A stretch of DNA of 9,497 nt from Alphaproteobacteria bacterium. GTDB taxonomy: Bacteria; Pseudomonadota; Alphaproteobacteria; Micropepsales; Micropepsaceae. Numbering within the stretch: the first letter of the stretch is position 1; every line of letters begins with the position of its first letter. The notes beneath the pieces were generated by a model. That model was given only the letters and a program-made list of their open reading frames with translations. It did no database searches and had not been told where the DNA came from. The stretch spans positions 1-9,497 of the forward strand of contig JAATGK010000079.1 of NCBI GenBank assembly GCA_015654715.1, read 5' to 3'. Made by a program: the position numbers and the translations under genes. Shown in pieces: positions 1-6,940 of this stretch.

Positions 1-454
<454 letters not shown>

Positions 455-503
455 GGTCACTCCTGCGAAAGGCAAAGTTGACGGAGCCGGACACCTGTCC
501 TCA

Positions 504-512
504 TTGTCCACA
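504..512 (+). promoter_or_regulatory. DnaA-box-like site, one mismatch
   Basis: TTGTCCACA matches the DnaA box TTATCCACA at 8 of 9 positions. It lies about 100 bp upstream of the chpT start, in the divergent cysQ-chpT region and next to a GANTC site. A single degenerate 9-mer can occur by chance, so this is only a candidate. Confidence 0.25.
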
Positions 513-517
513 GGCCA

Positions 518-522
518 GAATC
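518..522. promoter_or_regulatory. GANTC (CcrM-type methylation) site upstream of chpT
   Basis: GAATC lies 8 bases before a CtrA-like box and about 90 bp before the chpT start. In alphaproteobacteria that have CcrM, GANTC is methylated at adenine, and GcrA activates promoters carrying the methylated site. A gcrA gene is present in this window at 7955-8404, so this machinery is expected in the organism. Whether this site is functional is inference. Confidence 0.4.
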
Positions 523-529
523 AAACCCG

Positions 530-564
530 TTAGGCTTTCCTTAAACCGCAAAGCAGACGATAAC
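530..564 (+). promoter_or_regulatory. Candidate chpT promoter with CtrA-like box
   Basis: TTAG-N7-TTAA (530-544) matches the CtrA consensus TTAA-N7-TTAA at 7 of 8 core bases with the exact 7-base spacing. GATAAC (559-564) follows 14 bases later and matches the -10 hexamer TATAAT at 4 of 6 positions. A CtrA box over the -35 region with a -10 just downstream is the normal geometry of CtrA-activated promoters. Predicted transcription would start near 571, giving a leader of about 40 nt to the chpT start at 613. The role of CtrA here is inferred from the motif alone. Confidence 0.45.
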
Positions 565-612
565 CAATTCCCAACACTGTCTACCAGCGCTTTCGCATCC
601 CAAGGACCCGCC

Positions 613-1227
613 ATGACCGACCTTGAATTCTCCGCCTTTCTCGTCAGCCGGGTTTGCCACGATCTGGTTGGGCCGCTGGGGGCGGTGGTCAACGGCTTGG
701 AAGTGCTGGAGGACGAGCGCGATGCAGCGATGCGTGCCGATGCCCTCAAGATTGTGACCTCCAGCGCGGCCCAGGCCTTGGCGCGGCTGCAATTCATGCG
801 CCTTGCCTTCGGCGCCGCCGGGTCGGCGGGGGCCGTGTTGGATCTGGCCGAGGTCGGGCGATTGATTGCCGGTCTGATGAGTGCCGGGCGGGTGTCGCTG
901 GAATGGGATCCGCCGGCGGTGCAATGGCCGAAGGATTGGGCCAAGCTGCTTATGAATGTGGTCCTGATCGGCGCCGATTGCCTGCCCAAGGGCGGTGTGG
1001 TGCGGGTAGACGTCAGCGGCGAAGGCCAGGCGCTCGGCTTCAAGGTCACCGCGACCGGCGCGACCGTGCGCGTATCGGAGGACGTCGAGCGGGCGCTGAA
1101 AGGCGAGATTTCCGAGCATGACGCCCGCGGCGTGCAGCCGGTGCTTACTTTCCGGCTCGCCAAAGGGATCGATGCCGGGCTGACCATTACCCCGCACGAA
1201 GGCCGGGTCGAGATCGTCGCCGGTTAG
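613..1227 (+). CDS. chpT: Histidine phosphotransferase ChpT
   Basis: ChpT is a cytoplasmic phosphotransferase that passes phosphate from the hybrid kinase CckA to the response regulators CtrA and CpdR. It is a core step of the alphaproteobacterial cell-cycle and motility pathway. The 204-residue product has the family's dimerisation/phosphotransfer helices at the N terminus, with SRVCHDLVGPLGAVVNGLE (residues 12-30), where His16 is the predicted phosphorylated histidine. A degenerate ATPase-like C-terminal domain follows (about 85-200), without intact ATP-binding boxes, as is usual for ChpT. The ATG at 613 was chosen because family homology begins there and AAGGA (602-606) precedes it; the frame is open further upstream, to about 478, but that stretch is promoter-like and not conserved-looking. 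A receiver gene and cheR follow on the same strand, 57 bases downstream. The CtrA-like box before the gene suggests feedback by the pathway's own output. Confidence 0.9.
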   Translation: MTDLEFSAFLVSRVCHDLVGPLGAVVNGLEVLEDERDAAMRADALKIVTSSAAQALARLQFMRLAFGAAGSAGAVLDLAEVGRLIAGLMSAGRVSLEWDPPAVQWPKDWAKLLMNVVLIGADCLPKGGVVRVDVSGEGQALGFKVTATGATVRVSEDVERALKGEISEHDARGVQPVLTFRLAKGIDAGLTITPHEGRVEIVAG

Positions 1228-1284
1228 GGCTCGTTTACCTTCAGGGGGTAAGTTGGAGCGGTTGAAAAACGCGCGGCGCCCACC

Positions 1285-1650
1285 ATGAAAACGTGTCTTG
1301 TCGTCGATGACAGTCGGGTGATCCGCAAAGTCGCCTGCCGCATCCTGAACGAACTTTCCTTCGAGACCGAAGAGGCGGAGAACGGCGCCGATGCGCTGGT
1401 GGCTTGCCAGCGCCGCATGCCCGACGTGATCCTGCTCGATTGGCAGATGCCGCAGATGACGGGCATCGACTTCCTCAAATCGCTGCGCCGCGATAGCAAG
1501 GGCAATCACCCGGTGGTTCTGTTCTGCATCACCGAGAACGATCCCGCCCATATCAGCGAGGCGCTCGGGGCCGGCGCCGACGAGTTTATCCTGAAGCCGT
1601 TCGATCGCGGCCTGATCGCAGCGAAGCTCGCGGAAGTGGGGTTGGTCTAG
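1285..1650 (+). CDS. Single-domain response regulator (CheY-like receiver)
   Basis: This 121-residue protein is a stand-alone receiver domain with no output domain. It has all catalytic residues of an active receiver: acidic pair Asp8/Asp9, phosphoacceptor Asp52 in ILLDWQMPQMTG, Thr83 and Lys104 in FILKPF. The domain fills the whole length. Such proteins act by binding a partner when phosphorylated, for example the flagellar motor or a kinase, or as a phosphate sink. The gene lies 57 bases after chpT and 5 bases before cheR, which points to one transcript. There is no clear Shine-Dalgarno sequence before the ATG. My recollection is that chpT is followed by a cheY-like and a cheR gene in Caulobacter too, but I cannot check that here. 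It resembles CheY, yet no cheA is in the window, so its kinase is unknown; it could receive phosphate from ChpT/CckA or from a chemotaxis kinase elsewhere. Confidence 0.88.
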   Translation: MKTCLVVDDSRVIRKVACRILNELSFETEEAENGADALVACQRRMPDVILLDWQMPQMTGIDFLKSLRRDSKGNHPVVLFCITENDPAHISEALGAGADEFILKPFDRGLIAAKLAEVGLV

Positions 1651-1655
1651 CGGCT

Positions 1656-2498
1656 ATGAACAGCCACGATTTTTCGTATCTTGCGAATGTGCTTCACCGC
1701 CGCACCGGCATCATCCTTGCCGAGAAGAAGACGCACATGATCGAAACCCGGCTGATGCCGGTGGTGCGCCGCTTCGGTTTCCGCGACATCGCCTCGTTGC
1801 TCAAAGAACTGCATTACGGCCACGAGGCGCTGGTGCAGGCGGTGATCGAGTCGATGACGACCAATGACTCGGCCTTCTTCCGCGATCGCAAAACCTTCGA
1901 AGAATTCCGCGACATCGTCCTGCCGGTACTGAAACTGGCGCGCAGCGAAACCAAGCAGCTTCGTATCTGGTGCGCCGCGTGCGCCGCCGGGCAAGAACCT
2001 TATTCCATCGCCATGGTCCTCGACGACGCCAAACTGATCGACGCGGGCTGGACGATCACCCTGATCGCCACCGACATCAATTCCCAGATGGTCGCGCGCG
2101 CCCAAGACGGCATCTATTCGCAGTTCGAAGTGCAGCGCGGCTTGCCGATCCGCCGTTTGGTGTCGAACTTCCAGCAGGAAGGCACCAGCTGGCGCATCTC
2201 CGATCACTTGCGCCGGATGGTCTCTTTCCGCACCTTCAACCTGCTCGACTCCTACGGTTGGCTGCCCGATTGCGACGTCGTCTTCTGCCGCAATGCGCTG
2301 ATGTATTTCGACCTCAAGACGCGCGCCTCGGTGCTCGACCGTATCGGCGAGATTCTGGCGCCCGACGGCGCGCTTCTGGTGGGGCCGGCCGAGTCCACCG
2401 ACGGATATGCCCTCGGCTACGTTCCGGCCGACAGCGCGCCGGGGCTGTTCTACAAGTCGAAACCCGCCCCGGTACGCCGCCTGTCGCTGGTGAAGTAA
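1656..2498 (+). CDS. cheR: CheR-type chemoreceptor glutamate O-methyltransferase
   Basis: CheR enzymes transfer methyl groups from S-adenosylmethionine to glutamates of chemoreceptors, setting the adaptation state. The 280-residue product has the N-terminal all-helical CheR domain (about 1-75), including TTNDSAFFRD (68-77). The Rossmann-type methyltransferase domain follows: WCAACAAGQEPYSIAM (105-120, SAM-binding loop), ATDIN (138-142), FNLLDS (194-199) and CRNALMYFD (211-219). It is of normal length for a plain CheR without extra TPR or CheB domains. It starts 5 bases after the receiver gene stop and is probably translated from the same mRNA; no strong Shine-Dalgarno is visible. No receptor, cheA, cheW or cheB gene lies nearby, so this is an isolated cheR linked to chpT rather than part of a full chemotaxis cluster. 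It ends 14 bases short of the convergent btuB stop, with no obvious terminator between. Confidence 0.92.
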   Translation: MNSHDFSYLANVLHRRTGIILAEKKTHMIETRLMPVVRRFGFRDIASLLKELHYGHEALVQAVIESMTTNDSAFFRDRKTFEEFRDIVLPVLKLARSETKQLRIWCAACAAGQEPYSIAMVLDDAKLIDAGWTITLIATDINSQMVARAQDGIYSQFEVQRGLPIRRLVSNFQQEGTSWRISDHLRRMVSFRTFNLLDSYGWLPDCDVVFCRNALMYFDLKTRASVLDRIGEILAPDGALLVGPAESTDGYALGYVPADSAPGLFYKSKPAPVRRLSLVK

Positions 2499-2512
2499 CA
2501 GCGCGCTACAAG

Positions 2513-4381
2513 CTACAATGTCGTCCTGATCCCGCCGAAGAACGCCCGTCCGGGGGCGCCGTATCCGGCGACCGGTTCGCGTTGGTTGTCGGAAAGGTTC
2601 TCGATCCGGCCGAACAGTTCGACGCCGTGGCCAAGCGTATAGGCCGCGAACAGATTGAGATGACCGCTGTCGCCGAGCTTGGTGGCGTGGGCGGCATCGT
2701 CGAACCGCGAACCGATGTAATCGACGCTGAGCCCGAGGTTCAGGTCTTCCAGCGCCTTCCAGGTGAGGCTCACATTGGCGCTGTCGTGCGGCCGCCGCGC
2801 CAGTTGCAGCCCGGTCGCCCGATCGGTGTCGGTGAGGTTGGTGTAGTTCATCGCGAGCGTCAGCCCGTCGGTAATCTTCCCCGCCAGCTCGATCTCGACG
2901 CCTTCCGCCCGCGAGCGGTCGATATTGTAGTAGTAACCGCCTTGCGTCGCGCGCAACGAACATGCCGTCGAGGTCACGCCCCAGCAGTCGAAGAAATCGA
3001 TCTGGTTCGCCGTGCGCCGCTCGAAATAGGTGGCCGAGGCGCGCCAATCGCCGAAGCGCTGATCGATGCCGGCTTCCCAGCCGGTTGCGGTTTCCGGTTT
3101 CAGGCTTTCGACCGGATTGGAATAAAGCGAAAACAGTTGGTACAGACTCGGCGCCTTGAAGCCGTCGCCGATATTGGCGCGCAGCGTCGTCGAACCAGTT
3201 AGCTGATAGGCCGCTGCCGCTTTGAACGAGGTATGGTCGCCGAATTCGCGGTCGTGATCGTAGCGCACGCCGCCGGTCACGGTGAGGTTGTCGATAATTC
3301 CGCTCTGCCATTGCGCATAGACGCTGTCGATGCGGTCGGTGCCTTTGGTCGGCGCCGGATCGTATTGGCTCTCGGTATCGAGGCTGGTGCGCTGGTCTTC
3401 CGCGCCGAACACCAGCTCGTTCTTATCGTCGAGTTTCAGCCCGCCTTGGTATTCGTACCTTGTGGCGCCGCCTTTGCCGTAGAAGTCCTGAACCGTGTCG
3501 TAGGTGGTGCGGTCGCTGTCGGAATGGATCACCGCCAGCCGGTTGGTGAAACGCCCGCCCCACGCTGCCGCATTGATGCCGCCGTACAGCGCCAAGAGTT
3601 CGTTGTCGCCGTATTGGTGGGTGTCGGCGAATGTATAGTTCGGCGGCGGATAGCCGTCGTAACTGTCGCGGGCATAGGTGTAGTAGACGCGCGCATCGAC
3701 GCTCACCGCATCGGATGCGTTCCAGCGCACATTGCCGGTGACGCCGGTGTGGTGATAGCCGTCGGCTTCTTTGTTGCCGTCGCGCGCATCGGCGGCCGAA
3801 ACGGAATTGGTGAGGAAGTAGTTCGCCGCCGCACCGAACTCGAAATTCGAATACGTCCCGCTCGCCGCCGCGTTCAGCCGCAGCGTATCGAACGAACCGC
3901 CCTCGGCCTGCAGCTTTAGCGTATTTTCGCCGCCGCGGGTGGTCAGGATATTGACGACGCCGCCGATGGCATCGCTGCCGTAGAGCGTCGATTGCGGACC
4001 GCGCAGCACTTCCACCCGGTCGATGCCGTTCGCCAGCACATCGCCCATCAGTGCGAAGCCGGTCGTAGCGCTGGGGTCGTTGAGGCGGATACCGTCGATC
4101 AGCACTAGCGTCTGCCCCGCTTCGCTGCCGCGCAGCAGGATGCTGGTGCTCTGGCCGACGCCACCGTTGCGCACCGCCGTGATGCCGGGCGTCGCCGCCA
4201 AGGCATCGCTGAGCACGACGGTCTGGTGGGCTGCGATCGTATCGGCGCTGATGACCGACACCGAGGAGCCGGTGATTTCCAGCGGCTCGGGCGTGCGGGT
4301 GGCGCTGACGACAACGGTCTCTGCCGCAGCGGGCAGCAGTGCGAACAACGAAACGGTCGATAGATAAAGAATTTTACGCAT
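2513..4381 (-). CDS. btuB: Vitamin B12 TonB-dependent outer-membrane receptor BtuB
   Basis: This 622-residue protein is a TonB-dependent receptor that imports corrinoids across the outer membrane using energy from TonB-ExbBD. A Sec signal peptide (residues 1-20, MRKILYLSTVSLFALLPAAA) is followed at once by the TonB box ETVVVSATR (21-29). Next comes the plug domain (about 35-150), with LLRGSEAGQTLVLIDGIRLND and the LRGPQSTLYGSDAIGGVVNI signature. A 22-strand-type beta barrel then runs to the C terminus. Length is close to E. coli BtuB (614). The ATG at 4381 has AGGAG at 4392-4388. Receptors of this family have varied substrates; the cobalamin riboswitch in the leader is what makes B12 the likely one. 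No btuFCD or cobalamin synthesis genes are in the window. It converges on cheR, with stop codons 14 bases apart. Confidence 0.9.
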   Translation of the reverse strand: MRKILYLSTVSLFALLPAAAETVVVSATRTPEPLEITGSSVSVISADTIAAHQTVVLSDALAATPGITAVRNGGVGQSTSILLRGSEAGQTLVLIDGIRLNDPSATTGFALMGDVLANGIDRVEVLRGPQSTLYGSDAIGGVVNILTTRGGENTLKLQAEGGSFDTLRLNAAASGTYSNFEFGAAANYFLTNSVSAADARDGNKEADGYHHTGVTGNVRWNASDAVSVDARVYYTYARDSYDGYPPPNYTFADTHQYGDNELLALYGGINAAAWGGRFTNRLAVIHSDSDRTTYDTVQDFYGKGGATRYEYQGGLKLDDKNELVFGAEDQRTSLDTESQYDPAPTKGTDRIDSVYAQWQSGIIDNLTVTGGVRYDHDREFGDHTSFKAAAAYQLTGSTTLRANIGDGFKAPSLYQLFSLYSNPVESLKPETATGWEAGIDQRFGDWRASATYFERRTANQIDFFDCWGVTSTACSLRATQGGYYYNIDRSRAEGVEIELAGKITDGLTLAMNYTNLTDTDRATGLQLARRPHDSANVSLTWKALEDLNLGLSVDYIGSRFDDAAHATKLGDSGHLNLFAAYTLGHGVELFGRIENLSDNQREPVAGYGAPGRAFFGGIRTTL

Positions 4382-4414
4382 AGCGTTCTCCTGGTTTGGC
4401 CCAAGAGTCGGCAC

Positions 4415-4428
4415 GCGGGAAAACCCGC
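4415..4428 (-). promoter_or_regulatory. Small hairpin upstream of the btuB ribosome-binding site
   Basis: In the mRNA, GCGGG-UUUU-CCCGC forms a perfect 5-bp stem with a 4-base loop. Its lower edge is 22 bases upstream of the AGGAG of btuB. It could be part of the riboswitch expression platform, or simply a spacer hairpin; it does not itself cover the ribosome-binding site. Confidence 0.3.
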
Positions 4429-4461
4429 TTCGAACGTGAGGATGGCTTCCCGGTGTTCACC

Positions 4462-4488
4462 CGCGACGACTCCACTTCTGTCGTCGCG
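4462..4488 (-). promoter_or_regulatory. Expression-platform hairpin of the btuB leader (candidate kissing-loop partner)
   Basis: A perfect 9-bp stem (CGCGACGAC with GTCGTCGCG) closes a 9-base loop that reads AGAAGUGGA in the mRNA. It lies about 50 bases downstream of the B12 box of the riboswitch. The loop contains AGUGG, which is complementary to CCACU in the conserved GCCACUG element of the aptamer (4608-4604). Cobalamin riboswitches are known to regulate through a loop-loop contact between aptamer loop L5 and a downstream hairpin loop L13; this hairpin fits that role. No U-run follows, so translational control is more likely than termination. Confidence 0.5.
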
Positions 4489-4540
4489 ACGGTTTCCCCC
4501 GCAGCTCCCGGCACACCCCGGCCGAAAACAGGACGACGGC

Positions 4541-4685
4541 GCAAGGCAGGTCTCCTGGCTCCCGGGTTTTTATCCGTTTCCGCCTTCCCAAGGTTTTCAC
4601 CTCAGTGGCACGTGGAAACTTCCTCACCGGTTACAGTTGCGGGGGCAGCCGCTTTCGCGTTCCCAAAACCTTGCACGTGGGGTAA
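4541..4685 (-). ncRNA. Cobalamin (adenosylcobalamin-type) riboswitch in btuB leader
   Basis: Read on the minus strand, the conserved elements occur in the right order. The first is the P2 arm AAGGTTTT (4672-4665). The core GCTGCCCCCGCAACTGTAA follows (4649-4631), then GCCACTGA (4609-4602). The second P2 arm AAAACCTT (4597-4590) and GGGAAGGCG come next, and the B12 box AGCCAGGAGACCTGCC (4560-4545) ends the series. The two P2 arms pair perfectly over 8 bp and enclose the four-way junction core. Such riboswitches bind coenzyme B12 and shut off B12-uptake genes when the vitamin is plentiful. The next gene downstream is btuB, 160 bases away, which confirms both the strand and the target. Boundaries are approximate, set by the outermost conserved elements. 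Confidence 0.95.
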
Positions 4686-4715
4686 GTGCTAATCCGCTCC
4701 GGCTCTCGCCGTCAA
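4686..4715 (-). promoter_or_regulatory. Candidate btuB promoter upstream of the riboswitch
   Basis: TTGACG (4715-4710) matches the sigma70 -35 at 5 of 6 bases. TAGCAC (4691-4686) is a weak -10 (3 of 6) at 18-bp spacing. Predicted transcription would begin near 4679, just before the first paired arm of the riboswitch at 4674, so the whole aptamer would be in the transcript. The -10 is poor and the call rests mainly on position. Confidence 0.3.
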
Positions 4716-4831
4716 CGGGTTTGGTCCGGTTGTGCTTGCGGCGTCCGAATGGACTCGGTATTTGCCGCAAAACGTTGACTTATTCCGCACGCCGTTACCG
4801 AACCGTCGTAGTTGGGGGCCAAATTGTCGCT

Positions 4832-6160
4832 ATGATGTCGGAAAACGCGAATCGATATGCGGTGTACGGAATGACCAAGGACGCCGCGTTCTGGGCCGAA
4901 CTTCGGCGGATCTTGTGGGCGGTGGCGGCGGCTTTGATCGCCGGCGCTGCGGCGTACGTGTGGCTGGGTCCGCGTGGCCTCGCAGCGGCGGTGGTGGTTA
5001 CCGGAGCGGCAGCCATTTCCGCCGGCATCGGCGAGCGCCGTCCCGCCCGCACAGCGGAGGAAACGCCCGCACCGGACGATCTGGCTGTGCTATCGCCGCT
5101 GGCGCGCGAAATGTTGGAGCGCCTGCCGGATCCGTTGATGCTGGTCAACGGCGGCGAGCGTGTGCTGTTTGCCAACGGCGCGATGCGCGAGGTGATCGGT
5201 GTCGGCATCGAGCGCAAGCATGTGTCGTCGGTTTTGCGCAACCCGTCTATTCTGGAAGCCTTGCAGCGCACGGCGCGGACCGGCGAGCCCGGTTCCGTCG
5301 AGTTTAACGTCCGGGTCCCGATCGAGCGCAACTACCAAGCCTTCACGGCCCGCATCTCGAGCGATCCGTCGGTGGTCACGCTGTTGATGCACGACCTCAC
5401 GGCGATGAAGCGCACCGAGCAGATGCGGGTCGATTTCATCGCCAACGCCAGCCACGAGCTGCGCACGCCGCTGGCGGCCGTGACCGGTTTCATCGAGACC
5501 CTGAAGGGCCCCGCCCGCGACGACGCCGAGGCACGCGACAAGTTCCTCGACATCATGGGCGTCGAGTCCGAGCGGATGCGCCGGTTGATCGAGGACCTGT
5601 TGTCGCTGACCCGAATCGAGCTCAACGAACATGTGCCGCCGCGGGGCGAGGTGTCGCTCGAATCGGTGGTCAAGCAGGCGTCCGCGGCGCTGACGCCACT
5701 CGCCAAGGCGGACGGCATCACCATCGTGGTGGACGCCGCGGAAGGTCTGCCGCCGGTCCCCGGTGAGCGCGACGAGCTGGTCCAGTTGTTCCAGAATCTG
5801 ATCCACAATGCGATCAAGTACGGCCGCGACAATGGTGAAGTAAAAATTACGCTGCGGCAACAAGCCTCCGCCGGCCGGCGCGGGCCGGAAACCATGCTGG
5901 TTGCGGCGGTTAAGGACGATGGCGAAGGCATTCCGGCCGAGGCGATCCCGCGCTTGACCGAGCGTTTCTACCGCGTCGATGTGAAGCGCAGCCGTGAGCG
6001 TGGCGGTACCGGCCTCGGTTTGGCGATCGTCAAACACATCGTTAACCGGCACAATGGGCGGATGCAGATCGAAAGCCGGCCGGGCGAGGGATCGACGTTT
6101 ACGATCATTATGCCCGCCGCCAAGAAGCAGGCGGAAGCGCCTGTCACGGAACTGTTATAA
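4832..6160 (+). CDS. phoR: Phosphate-regulon sensor histidine kinase PhoR
   Basis: PhoR is the inner-membrane kinase/phosphatase that phosphorylates PhoB when phosphate is scarce. From the ATG at 4832 the product is 442 residues. Two hydrophobic segments (about 27-45 and 49-66) form an N-terminal hairpin with almost no periplasmic part, as in PhoR of other proteobacteria. A PAS domain follows (about 90-195). The kinase core has ANASHELRTPL with His208, the N box LFQNLIHNAIKYG (319-331), DDGEGIP (362-368), RFYRVD, and GGTGLGLAIV from 391. The start is uncertain: ATG at 4832, 4835 or 4871 are all in frame and none has a strong Shine-Dalgarno. The open frame continues upstream into the opposite-strand riboswitch and cannot be coding there. 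phoU and phoB follow, which supports PhoR over other PAS kinases. Confidence 0.92.
   Translation: MMSENANRYAVYGMTKDAAFWAELRRILWAVAAALIAGAAAYVWLGPRGLAAAVVVTGAAAISAGIGERRPARTAEETPAPDDLAVLSPLAREMLERLPDPLMLVNGGERVLFANGAMREVIGVGIERKHVSSVLRNPSILEALQRTARTGEPGSVEFNVRVPIERNYQAFTARISSDPSVVTLLMHDLTAMKRTEQMRVDFIANASHELRTPLAAVTGFIETLKGPARDDAEARDKFLDIMGVESERMRRLIEDLLSLTRIELNEHVPPRGEVSLESVVKQASAALTPLAKADGITIVVDAAEGLPPVPGERDELVQLFQNLIHNAIKYGRDNGEVKITLRQQASAGRRGPETMLVAAVKDDGEGIPAEAIPRLTERFYRVDVKRSRERGGTGLGLAIVKHIVNRHNGRMQIESRPGEGSTFTIIMPAAKKQAEAPVTELL
6141..6158 (+). promoter_or_regulatory. Candidate Pho box (PhoB-binding site) before phoU-phoB
   Basis: CTGTCAC-GGAA-CTGTTAT consists of two 7-bp direct repeats, 11 bases apart start to start. 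Each matches the PhoB half-site CTGTCAT at 6 of 7 bases, with the canonical 4-bp spacer. A -10-like CATACC (6169-6174, 3 of 6) begins 10 bases after the second repeat, the spacing known for PhoB-activated promoters. The box overlaps the last codons and stop of phoR and lies 68 bases before the phoU start. It suggests that phoU-phoB have their own PhoB-activated promoter. The spacer is less AT-rich than usual. Confidence 0.5.
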
Positions 6161-6226
6161 AACCATCGCATACCGATTGCGTTGCCGGTGTGAATGGTTC
6201 CGGAAACGAGGAAGCGGGCAGGCGCT

Positions 6227-6937
6227 ATGGCAGACCACACAGTACGAGCCTTCACGGAACAACTTGAGGCACTTGCCTCGAGCGTCGCGCAGATGGGCGG
6301 CATCGCCGAAGCGCAACTGGCCGATTCGATCGACGCGATCGCGCGGCGCGATACGGCGCGGGCCGAGAGCGTCGTCGCCGGCGACCGCAAGGTCGACGAA
6401 CTGCAGCAGCAGATCGAAGAACAGGCACTGAAGGTGCTGGCGCTGCGTCAGCCGATGGCGGTGGACCTGCGCGAGACCCTGGCGGCGATCAAGATTGCCG
6501 GCGAGCTTGAGCGCATCGGAGACCTCGCCAAGAACATCGCCAAGCGCGCTATCGTCCTCAACCGCGAGCCGCCGATCCGCCTTGCCCAAAGTCTCGCCCG
6601 CATGGGCAGTCAGGCGCTGGCGCAGCTCAAAGCGGTTCTCGACTCCTATTCCGACCGCGATGCCGATTCTGCCGAACTGGTGTGGAAGCAGGACGGCGAA
6701 ATCGACGAGATGTACAACAGCCTGTTCCGCGAGCTTCTCACCTACATGATGGAAGACCCGCGCACGATCGGGCTGTGTACGCATTTCCTGTTTATCGCCA
6801 AAAACATCGAGCGGGCGGGCGATCACTGCACCAACATCGCCGAAGTTGTCTTCAACATGGTGACCGGCGGCCATCTGACGCTCGACCGCCCCAAGGGCGA
6901 TACTACCGCCAGCGCCCGCTTCGAGAAGAAGGACTAG
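6227..6937 (+). CDS. phoU: Phosphate signalling regulator PhoU
   Basis: PhoU is a cytoplasmic helical protein that links the Pst phosphate transporter to PhoR and keeps the Pho regulon off when phosphate is plentiful. The 236-residue product has the normal length and the two PhoU repeats. Each is marked by its metal-binding helix: ELERIGDLAKN (93-103) and NIERAGDHCTN (193-203). The start at 6227 (MADHT) fits the family; an in-frame ATG at 6194 would add 11 residues, but family-like sequence begins at 6227. The Shine-Dalgarno is weak (GAGGAAG at 6208-6214 is 12 bases away). The gene sits 66 bases after phoR and 3 bases before phoB. No pst genes separate phoR and phoU here. Confidence 0.95.
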   Translation: MADHTVRAFTEQLEALASSVAQMGGIAEAQLADSIDAIARRDTARAESVVAGDRKVDELQQQIEEQALKVLALRQPMAVDLRETLAAIKIAGELERIGDLAKNIAKRAIVLNREPPIRLAQSLARMGSQALAQLKAVLDSYSDRDADSAELVWKQDGEIDEMYNSLFRELLTYMMEDPRTIGLCTHFLFIAKNIERAGDHCTNIAEVVFNMVTGGHLTLDRPKGDTTASARFEKKD

Positions 6938-6940
6938 GCC

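Larger units (their letters stand above)
4382..4831. other. 450-bp divergent btuB-phoR intergenic region
   Basis: This is the only gene-free stretch over 300 bases. The left 300 bases are the btuB leader (riboswitch and expression platform, minus strand). The right 110-120 bases should hold the phoR promoter. I see no Pho box there. TTGCGG (4736-4741) and TATTTG (4759-4764) with 17-bp spacing are only a weak sigma70 match. A TTGACT at 4775-4780 lacks a partner -10. The plus-strand frame open across this region is an artefact of the opposite-strand riboswitch, not coding. Confidence 0.6.

Noticed and set aside
1235..1251. Short inverted repeat TTACC/GGTAA between chpT and the receiver gene, as a terminator or operator
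   Set aside because: Only 5 bp with AT pairs, no U-run, and within a probable operon; not distinguishable from chance.
541..1551. Long minus-strand open frame (336 codons) across chpT and the receiver gene
   Set aside because: It lies opposite two well-recognised genes, shows no family motif, and its length is explained by high GC lowering stop-codon frequency.
1970..3202. Plus-strand open frame of 410 codons bridging cheR and antisense to btuB
   Set aside because: Spans the convergent junction, has no recognisable domain, and both underlying genes are certain.
1647..3311. Long minus-strand open frame (554 codons) across cheR and the 3' part of btuB
   Set aside because: Arg-rich, low-complexity translation that crosses two real convergent genes in other frames; a high-GC shadow.
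4436..4831. N-terminal extension of phoR by up to 132 codons
   Set aside because: The stretch is the complement of the cobalamin riboswitch and btuB leader; the translation there is unlike any PhoR. The start was set at 4832 instead.
5090..6052. Minus-strand open frame of 320 codons inside phoR
   Set aside because: Antisense to conserved kinase motifs and His/Arg-rich; no independent evidence.
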